From the NCBI RefSeq assembly GCF_004011695.2, contig NC_082415.1, positions 1,178,001 through 1,242,000 of the forward strand: DNA of 64,000 bases. The letters are read 5' to 3'. The notes under the pieces are model-generated. The model did no database searches. It was not told where the DNA came from and saw nothing but the letters and a program-made list of their open reading frames with translations. How positions within the stretch are numbered: position 1 is the first letter of the stretch; each line of letters begins with the position of its first letter. Origin of the DNA: Ascochyta rabiei. Its lineage: Eukaryota > Ascomycota > Dothideomycetes > Pleosporales > Didymellaceae. Shown in pieces: positions 56,485 to 64,000 of this stretch. The position numbers were made by a program, and so were the translations under genes.

Positions 56485-58147
56485 CTATGCCCTTTGGATG
56501 TCATCCTGCCCATCTATTCTCTCGCGGCGATACCGACTGCTTCTTTTCCTCATAAGAGTGCTGTCGTCTCTGGAGGCATCGAGCTCTATATCCCTGGTAT
56601 CCCCGTTGACCTTCTTGGGCCAATCTTTGCATATGTCGATTTGGGATCTTGGTGCAAAGAGCTCCAGAAGAACGTAAAGCAGATAGTCAACGATAACACA
56701 CAAGCAGAAGAGCTTGCCAGCCCAGATACCGCAGCCGTAGTATCTCTTTAGGCGTTCGATAAGTGCGAAGCTCTGCACACCGGACCGACCTCGCGTGGCG
56801 CTCCATACTCCAGTAGCAACCGTACCCTGATAGAATTGGTCATGCCGTATGACGCCGCTAATGCCATCATAGACCCTTTCCGTCCGTTGCGCAACGTCGG
56901 TCCACGAGTACATCTGCTTTACCTGGTTGTGGAACAAATCTGTTCTGACCTTGCCTCCTCGTAACTTTGCAATTGCACGTCCAGTAGCGGCAACAATATC
57001 GTCTTCTTCAGGGGCTGCAAACTCCGTCATGTGCGTAGGGAGCACCTCAGGTGTTCCTCCAACCCGTGTACACACCACATACAGACCACATGACGCGGCT
57101 TCCACGATGACTGTGCCGAACGCTTCCATCAACGACGGGTTAAGGTAGATGTGACCTTTCACCATGACATCCCGGACCTCTTCGTGACGCACGGGACCCA
57201 ACATTAAAACCTTCTCCTGCAGTACGTTTCGTTCGATCATCTGCTCTAGATCGATAGCCTTGGGCCCGTTACCGGCAATGATGAAGTGAACGTTGGGATT
57301 TGCTGCAATAATGCGAGGTATGGACGCAACAAGCAAGTCTGTTCCCTTGTTGTAATAGAGTCGAGATATGACGACTATGGTAATGATATCATCAGGCCCA
57401 AAAGTCTGTCGAGGGCCTGGTGCTGCTCGATGCTTTGTATCGTGAGTGTCCTGCGACAGTGGACGAAAGTTTTCGGCAACGACTGCGTTCGGTATGACCG
57501 AAACCATTGACGGGTCTAGTGACGCCCTGAGGACGGTGTTTTCTTTACTAACATCCATCAGTACGAGCTGCTAGCCGAGTAGACACTTCTAAATACCACG
57601 TATGGCTGACACCAATGACGTGGTCGACGTCGCTCAGTGTAAACTTTAGGAGCTTATTGGTGAGTATGGTTCCAGCATCAGCAAAGCCAAAGAGACTATG
57701 ATCTGTGAAGACAGTTCTCAGCCCCATAGTCCGTGCATGGAGGATGGCTTCATGGCACAGACTGCTGAGACTGGCATGCCCATGTACAATCTCAATCCGT
57801 TCGCGTATGACAATATTGCGAAATATGGGGAAGAAGGAGAAGACGGTGGGGAAGGCAGTCTCGCGGTAGATGATGAAGAAGGGCACATAGTAGACCTTGA
57901 GTCCGTTTGTGAGGTAGCGCACACCTGTTCGACCGGCATATGCGTGTGTGATGACTATGACTTTATGGCCGCGATCGATAAGTTTCTGGAAACGATCAGA
58001 ATGCAGAGCTGGGTTTACTGGCGGCGCTCTTACCGTGGCTAGCTGGTACATGTGACTCTCAACGCCCCCTAAGATCCATTAGAATAAAATCCGCGAGCTC
58101 TTAGTAACGTGCATACCGGGTTGAGGGTAGAAGTTGTCGCTGACCAT
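56485..58147 (-). CDS. GPI3: GPI-GlcNAc transferase catalytic subunit (PIG-A/Gpi3)
   Basis: Four exons, 58147-58117, 58068-58034, 57985-57597 and 57547-56485, give 505 residues. It transfers GlcNAc from UDP-GlcNAc to phosphatidylinositol on the cytosolic side of the ER, the first step of GPI-anchor synthesis. The family start [22 protein letters not shown] is rebuilt across two tiny exons (31 and 35 bp). Other family features are [46 protein letters not shown], and the GT4 EX7E pattern in [16 protein letters not shown] single C-terminal membrane segment ([18 protein letters not shown]) anchors it. The gene is head to head with DBP6. Confidence 0.95.
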
Positions 58148-58470
58148 ACTGTTACTTATTAGCCATGTTGCATGCACGACGAAGATTGCCGATGTGGCCT
58201 ACGCAATGTTGTATGGCATGTTGACGATACGCGAGGATAGTCTCCTCTACATGAACTGGATGCGGCAGACATAACAAGCTCAGAGCTGTGGACTGGCAAT
58301 GACCTCTCAAATGGGGCAGTCGCAAGTCGCGGTTCACGAGAGCATGTGCAAGCGCGTCATTGGTGATCGGCGTTTGGCGCTGAAAGCTCCGCGGTCTTTT
58401 TGTCTTAGCCCAGAATTTCTGCGGCAGAGGACCGCAGACAGCGACTCTCCGTTCAGCACATTCCCGTACA
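58148..58470. promoter_or_regulatory. Compact divergent promoter of GPI3 and DBP6
   Basis: Only 323 bp separate the two start codons, so both genes must share upstream control sequence or use very short promoters. No clear TATA box is seen on either side. Confidence 0.5.
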
Positions 58471-60724
58471 ATGCCGGGCCCGTTATTCAAGCGCTTTGCT
58501 CCGCCTGTGCAGGCGACCCAGAAGGAATCATCGCCGCCCGCTTCATCACCAGCGCCAGTACAAGAGCGCACCATAGACAAGCCGCTCTCTCCCGAAGCTG
58601 CCTCGCCTACGAAGGAGAGGAAAGAGAAGAAAAGGAAGAAAAGCGATATCGCAGCGCCAGTCGCAGCGCCAGTGCAAGTCCAGGGCCATGGCGAAGATGT
58701 TGTCATGGAGGACGTGCCTGGCGAAGCATCACAGTCGAGCAAGAGATCCAAGAAGCGGAAGAGCGAGGTAGTTGAAAGGCAAGATGAAGAGGTTTCCAAG
58801 AAGCACAAGGCTGTACTCTCCAAGTTCGAGAAAGCTTCAAAGCTGGCAGAAGCGCGCAGGGATCAAGGCGAGGCAGACGACGACGCCCATCAGCCAGAGG
58901 AGGAGCTTCACGGTAAGCTACACTCGGAGAATATTCGAGCGTAGCGAGGACTGACAGTGTGTAGATTTACAGCCTATGCCCCAGCCTGCGCCAGTACCAG
59001 AGCCTGATTTTGCGCCGACCTTCTCGACCCTGCCCTCGTGGCTCGCCCAGCCCGTCACTGTCGAAGCCGCAAAGACAACACCTTTCGCCGAGCTTGGTAC
59101 ACAACCTTACTATATCAAGAAGCTTGAGAAGCTAGGATTCACAAACGCTCTAGCTGTTCAGACTGCATTGCTGCCGATGCTGCACAATGGTTTCGAGCAG
59201 CATCTGGGTGACATTTGCGTGTCTGCGAAGACTGGATCAGGCAAGACGATGGCATATCTTCTGCCAATAATCGAGGCACTGAAAGACCAAGCAGCTCCAA
59301 TGCTGTCCGCAGTCGTTGTGGTACCTAGTCGACAGCTAGTGAACCAGGCTCTGCAGGTCGCTGAGGAGCTGTGCGCAGGCACCAAGATCAAAGTAGGAAC
59401 AGCGCTTGGCAACGTGCCTCTGGCTACTGAGCAGAAAGAGCTGATCAAGTTGAGGGCTCAATATAACCCGAACAAGGCGAAACAGCTGCATGCGCAGGCT
59501 TCCCGTCAATTGGAGATTGGAAATGTCGAAAGAAGCGGCATACTCGAGGGTCTGCTGAGCATGCCGCAAGATCATATCCCTTGCTACGATTCTGGCGTGG
59601 ATGTCCTTATCTGTACCCCGGGACGACTCGTAGAGCACATCGAACACACAACTGGCTTCCTCCTGAAATCCGTACGCTGGCTTGTTATCGATGAAGCGGA
59701 CCAACTGCTGAACCAGAACTTTCAAGGATGGGCAAGCGTGTTGATGAATGCACTGCACAGCGATACACCGCCAGAGTTTATGAACGTCCAGGAACGTCTC
59801 AGAGAGCGTGAAAATGGCTCGATCTGGTCTGTTGCCCTACCTACTCGCAGGCAACTCACCAAAATTGTCCTGAGCGCTACTATGGAGAAAGATCTGACCA
59901 AGCTCGGTACCCTGAAGCTAAGACGTCCAAAGCTTGTAGTCGTCCAAGACGAAAGCATAGAGGACCAGCCACTTCAGAGCGAGGAGAATGTGTTCGAACT
60001 CCCTTCGACACTCGACGAGTATGCAGCTCCTGTCAACGACGGTGCGAACAAGCCCTTGCACTTGCTGCATGCTCTGCTCAGCTACGTGTTCACTGGGATC
60101 AAACCCTCTGCCAATCAAAATTCTACAGACTCTGACTCCTCGGATTCCGACTTGTCTTCCGAGGAAGATTCCGAGACGGAAGGAAGCATTTCGATTGCGA
60201 GCCACATCAGCCGAGTCTTGATCTTTACGAAAAGCACTGAGAGCGCATCACGTCTATCACATCTTCTATCTGAGCTGGAGCCGTCTTTCCGGAAGTACAT
60301 GAAGACTATGACTCGCGCATCCACGGCTGATGCTGCTCGCAAGCTCCTGATCTCCTTCAATACTGGGGATGTCAAGATACTGATCGCATCTGATGCAGCC
60401 TCTCGAGGACTTGACATACCAAGCATCACGCACGTCATCAACTATGACATGCCGACAAGCATTACCAGCTATGTGCACCGCGTAGGGCGAACAGCGCGTG
60501 CAGGCAAGCCCGGTCAGGCTCTGACGCTATTCTCGAAAACCGAAGCTGCGTGGTTCTGGAAGCAGATCGCCACAGGTGACAACGTTAGGAGAGGTGACAA
60601 GAAGGTCATACGTATGGACTGGAAGGAGAAAGATGTCACAGGCGACGGCAGGAAAAAGGCTTATCGCGCCGCTCTGAAGCAGCTCGAGGGCGCTGTGAAG
60701 GGCAGTACGGATACAGCCAAGTAG
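58471..60724 (+). CDS. DBP6: DEAD-box ATP-dependent RNA helicase Dbp6-like (ribosome biogenesis)
   Basis: Two exons, 58471-58912 and 58965-60724, give 733 residues. Dbp6 acts in the nucleolus in early 60S subunit assembly. Residues ~40-145 are Lys/Glu/Arg/Ser-rich with KKRKK-type nuclear signals. The helicase core then shows every motif in order: Walker A SAKTGSGKT (~234), VPSRQLVNQ, CTPGRLVEH, VIDEADQLL (DEAD), LSATM, an acidic Ser/Asp insert near residue 540, ASRGLDIPSITHV, and HRVGRTARAG. The start segment MPGPLFKRFAPP is shared by fungal Dbp6. The assignment to Dbp6 over other DEAD proteins rests on this start and the insert. Confidence 0.93.
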
Positions 60725-62338
60725 CTTGCACATCCCTCTGCGTAGAGCCTATCGTTTGGCCGTCGGCCCTTCCGACAAGATTCTGCGTGCAAATCACTGT
60801 GTAGACCATCTCGACTTAGCTCACCGTCGAGAAGGTAAGCTAGGCTAGGCATTGTAAAGGGAAGTCGATCTGCACGCATTGCGGCAGGATCCCCGAAGCT
60901 TTCGACTTTGGAAGATAAGCACATCAGATTCTGAACCACCACCATCATAGCCCCGACAATACCGCTGCACGATGCAGACCAAGCTTCTGAGAAAGCTTGA
61001 CACCATTGCTTGATACCCTCCTCTTTGAGAGTGCGCGCCGCTGCAAATACCGGTGTCTGGGGCGGAAGCGGGGTCTGCATTGAAGCTACGACCTGAAGAG
61101 GCAGGTCGCAAGTACGACGGCGCCTGATTAAATAAGCTTTTGAGCTCATTCAGGGAACATGATTGGATCGTGGAGGTCAGCATGGACCTGTTCATTAAAC
61201 AACTGTGGCCAAGCTCAAGCCGATGATCCCGACATCTCGGCTCTCATGATCTCCTCAACCCTATAGACATCGGAGACAAAGCTTCCACGCCTTTGCCACC
61301 TCCCTTAAACAGTTACGTCCGCGCCCGTGTTAAGAGCTGGGACCAACTGATGCGTACAACCGCTCAGAGGGGGCACGCTGTACTCAACGCCGTGTCTAAG
61401 TCGCAACCAGTCAATTTACATGACTTCGCTTGCTGTCGGGTCTGTTTTACTCGCGCGGGCCGCGTCGAAACCAAATGAAACAGATTTCACCCAGTCCACT
61501 GCCGTCTCCGCGGTTCTAATACCGATCGATCCTGGCCGTCAGCGGCTGTAACGGTTGGATGCCGAGGTGCATTTCGCCAAGTGTGCAGACGAAGGCTTGA
61601 CTACCGGATATTGATGCTTGACTGGTTGGCATAGCTTATCTCCTGCAACACCATGTCTCTACTGAGTCGGATATGGCCTCTTCCATCACGTCAACAGCCA
61701 TGTTCACGCGCCCCTTCATCTGGCAACGCGCCAATGGAAGGTCGACAGTTCAACACCTTCCCGTCTTGGCTTGTACCTTTCAGTACAGAGAAGGAGCAGC
61801 CGGCCAACACCGACTACGCCATTTGCGAGGACCGTCACGACTATCCTTTTGCTCAGCAGCCAGCGCCTAAACGAGACCTTCAGTCATTTACCATCGGGCC
61901 TACAGTTACGCAAGACGTTCAATTGCTGTCGCAAAGCCGTCTTCCAAGGGTAGAGGCCATGTTCTAGCATCATGTGCTACGCTTGGGCGTGCAGTGGTAT
62001 GAGCGGAGCGTGGCCCAGAACAGAAGGTTGTGTCGAAACGTCGATCACTCAAACCCCAGATACCAAGGTACCTGCCAAGCTGGGAGTGGTTGCTTAATTT
62101 AATTGTGGAAGTGTATGGCTCCACCTAGTATTGGCTCATCGTGTTGAGTGTAGATGAGATTTGTGCACATCGCTACCACACCATTGCCTCCTGCCACGCT
62201 TACTGCAATGCTTGTTATAAAGCCAAGTCGGTTTCCTCGTCTTGGATCTCATCCTCCAGCAGGCTTCATCGGCATTACTTCGATCAACCATCCTTTCGCT
62301 TTAGATTATCGCTTCCGTTCATCCACCGGTTATCGAAC
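60725..62338. other. Gene-free interval and protease promoter
   Basis: Frames are short and overlapping; a 104-codon frame at 61653-61967 has no domain and is not supported. TATAAA at 62216-62221 and CT-rich DNA beyond precede the aspartic protease. Confidence 0.4.
62216..62221 (+). promoter_or_regulatory. Probable TATA box of the aspartic protease gene
   Basis: TATAAA lies 118 bp upstream of the protease ATG, on the correct strand, followed by pyrimidine-rich leader sequence. The assignment is by position and motif only. Confidence 0.5.
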
Positions 62339-63712
62339 ATGCCTTCCTTCACCTACCTCACCGCGGTTCTCGCCCTGACCAGCGCAGTGGCTGCCACTCC
62401 CCTCCAGAAGCGCGACACCTTCTCTGTTGAGCAGGTCAAGCACAAGCTCCAGCTGAAGAACGGTCCCGCTCAGATCGCAAAGGCTCTGCGCAAACACAAC
62501 AAAGCCGTTCCTGCGCACATCCAGTCTGCTGCTGATGCTCGTGCCAACGTACGTCGAACACGTGATTTGTACACTGCCGTTCTGATATTGCTAGACCGCC
62601 TCTGCTGTCATAAGTGGCTCAGAGCCCGCCAACCCCAACAGCGACTACGACGAGTCCTACCTCAGCCCGGTCACCGTTGGAACCACCAATGTCAACCTTG
62701 ACTTTGACACTGGATCTTCTGATCTGTGAGTAGAAGCACGTATGCTCTAGCCGTGGGATGGTACTGACAATGGGACAGCTGGGTCTTCTCGTCCCTGCAG
62801 GCCTCTTCACAGCTTTCGGGTCACGACTACTACAAGGTCGATCCCTCCAAGCTCAAGAGCGGCTACTCATGGAAAATCAGCTACGGTGACGGGTAAGTGA
62901 AGTGTTACCTTGTAAATCTGCGAACAAGAATGCTGATCACCTGCAGTTCCGGAGCGTCTGGTAAGGTCTACGCTGATACGGTCACCGTTGCCGGCGTCAC
63001 AGCCACCTCCCAGGCTGTAGAGGCTGCTTCATCTGTCTCCACAGAATTCGCCCAGGACGTGGACACCGACGGTCTCCTCGGTCTCGCTTTCAGCAGCCTC
63101 AACAGGGTCACGCCCGTTGCTCAGAAGACCTTCTTCGACACGGTCAAGTCTTCGCTCGCCAAGGAGCTGTTCGCTGTGAACCTCAAGTACCATGCCGCCG
63201 GTACCTACGACTTCGGTTTCATCGACACGGCCAAGTACACCGGTCCCATCACGTACGTCAACGTCGACAACAGCCAAGGTTTCTGGGGCTTCACCGCATC
63301 CGGCTACTCGGTCGGCTCCGGCGCAACCGTTAGGTCCAGCATCGACGGCATTGTCGACACTGGCACAACCCTGATCGTGATTGACTCGGGCATCGTGGAT
63401 GCGTACTACGCCAAGGTCAGCAGCGCCACGTTTGACAACAGCCAGGGCGGTTACGTGTTCCCTTGCTCGACCGTTCTGCCCAACTTCTCCATCATCGTCG
63501 GTGGCGTCGCCCAGGTTGTGCCCGGAAAGTTCATCAACTACGCCCCCATCTCTTCGGGCTCCGAGACTTGCTTCGGTGGCATCCAGTCCAACGACGGTCT
63601 CGACACGAACATCTTCGGCGACATCTTCCTCAAGAGCAAGTACGTTGTCCACGACGTCTCCACGGGCACTCCCCGCCTCGGTTTCGCGCAGCAGGCTGGT
63701 GTATCCGCCTAA
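62339..63712 (+). CDS. Secreted aspartic protease (pepsin family A1)
   Basis: Four exons, 62339-62548, 62595-62725, 62779-62892 and 62947-63712, give 406 residues. Fungal family A1 enzymes (penicillopepsin/endothiapepsin type) digest protein outside the cell at acid pH. A signal peptide ([18 protein letters not shown]) is followed by a basic propeptide of ~70 residues. Catalytic motifs are [10 protein letters not shown], split by intron 2, and [11 protein letters not shown]. The flap segment ISYGDGSGASG spans intron 3. One disulphide pair is expected from FPCSTV and ETCFGG. The C-terminus RLGFAQQAG is standard. All intron phases agree. Confidence 0.96.
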
Positions 63713-64000
63713 GAAGGCACATGGCTCGCCCTATTAACCATTGGATCCGGGCATTATGGCCGACAAGCATATGCGTGTCATAAGTCGAAGCACGAGCACG
63801 AGCACGAGCAGACACGTGACGGCACACAAGGCAACGTCTCATGCAGCTGTGGGATTGGGCGCGAAGGATTCGCACCTGCAAGTCATAATGACATTGACGG
63901 TGAAGAAGGGCCGATTGCGAGGCACTCTAATTCTTACTATATTTCTCTCTTACATTTTGCTCGGCATGCCGAACCCAGCTCATGTCTTCCCGTAGTCTCT
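63713..64000. other. 3' flank with a short GAGCAC repeat
   Basis: The interval is the protease 3' region. A 6-bp GCACGA direct repeat of about three and a half copies lies at 63790-63810. No gene is seen to the window end. Confidence 0.4.

Noticed and set aside
61653..61967. 104-codon plus-strand frame downstream of DBP6
   Set aside because: No domain, unclear start context, and competing frames of similar length overlap it.
63029..63652. 207-codon minus-strand frame
   Set aside because: Antisense shadow of the aspartic protease exon 4; Val/Asp/Gly-rich translation typical of such shadows.

Overview
The window reads as filamentous ascomycete nuclear DNA, most likely a dothideomycete of the Pleosporales. 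The reasons are compact genes with about 41-60 bp introns carrying GTRNGT donors, CTAAC/CTGAC branch points and YAG acceptors, and the families present: Zn2Cys6 and bZIP-DUF3425 regulators, RTA1-like and AEC transporters, DUF3455, an ascomycete laccase ending in DSGL, and a LysM protein. The lineage call is inference. No tRNA, rRNA, CRISPR array or intact transposon was recognised. Exon structures were built by hand from splice signals, reading phase and family motifs.

Layout. 0.4-16.8 kb is a sparse mixed segment. It holds a coiled-coil protein, a carotenoid oxygenase, a five-exon MFS sugar transporter, small hypothetical genes, a lineage-type 605-residue nuclear-looking protein, a 4-TM protein, a PAF-acetylhydrolase-like alpha/beta hydrolase whose nucleophile Ser is Gly, and a small secreted protein. 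16.8-23.0 kb has no recognisable gene; its one clear structure is a perfect 29-bp inverted repeat.

23-41.6 kb is accessory-like. It contains a laccase, a minisatellite block, a decayed FAD monooxygenase, a beta-lactamase-like hydrolase, an intact salicylate-hydroxylase-type FAD monooxygenase, a rhamnogalacturonan acetylesterase, an RTA1-like membrane protein, an Upc2-like Zn2Cys6 regulator, a GFA-family protein, a bZIP-DUF3425 gene broken by an in-frame TGA, and a LysM protein. The content fits attack on plant cell wall and phenolics plus host interaction, but co-regulation is only inferred.

41.9-63.7 kb is mostly housekeeping: SEC63, a PBS2-type MAPKK, an AEC-family carrier, a choline/ethanolamine kinase, a DUF3455 secreted protein, GPI3/PIG-A head to head with DBP6, and a secreted aspartic protease. 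A compound minisatellite lies in the shared upstream region of the MAPKK and the carrier.

The points most worth following are the TGA in the bZIP gene, the Gly-for-Ser hydrolase, the inverted repeat, the FAD monooxygenase pseudogene and the promoter minisatellite. I did not find a clearly new multi-gene system.
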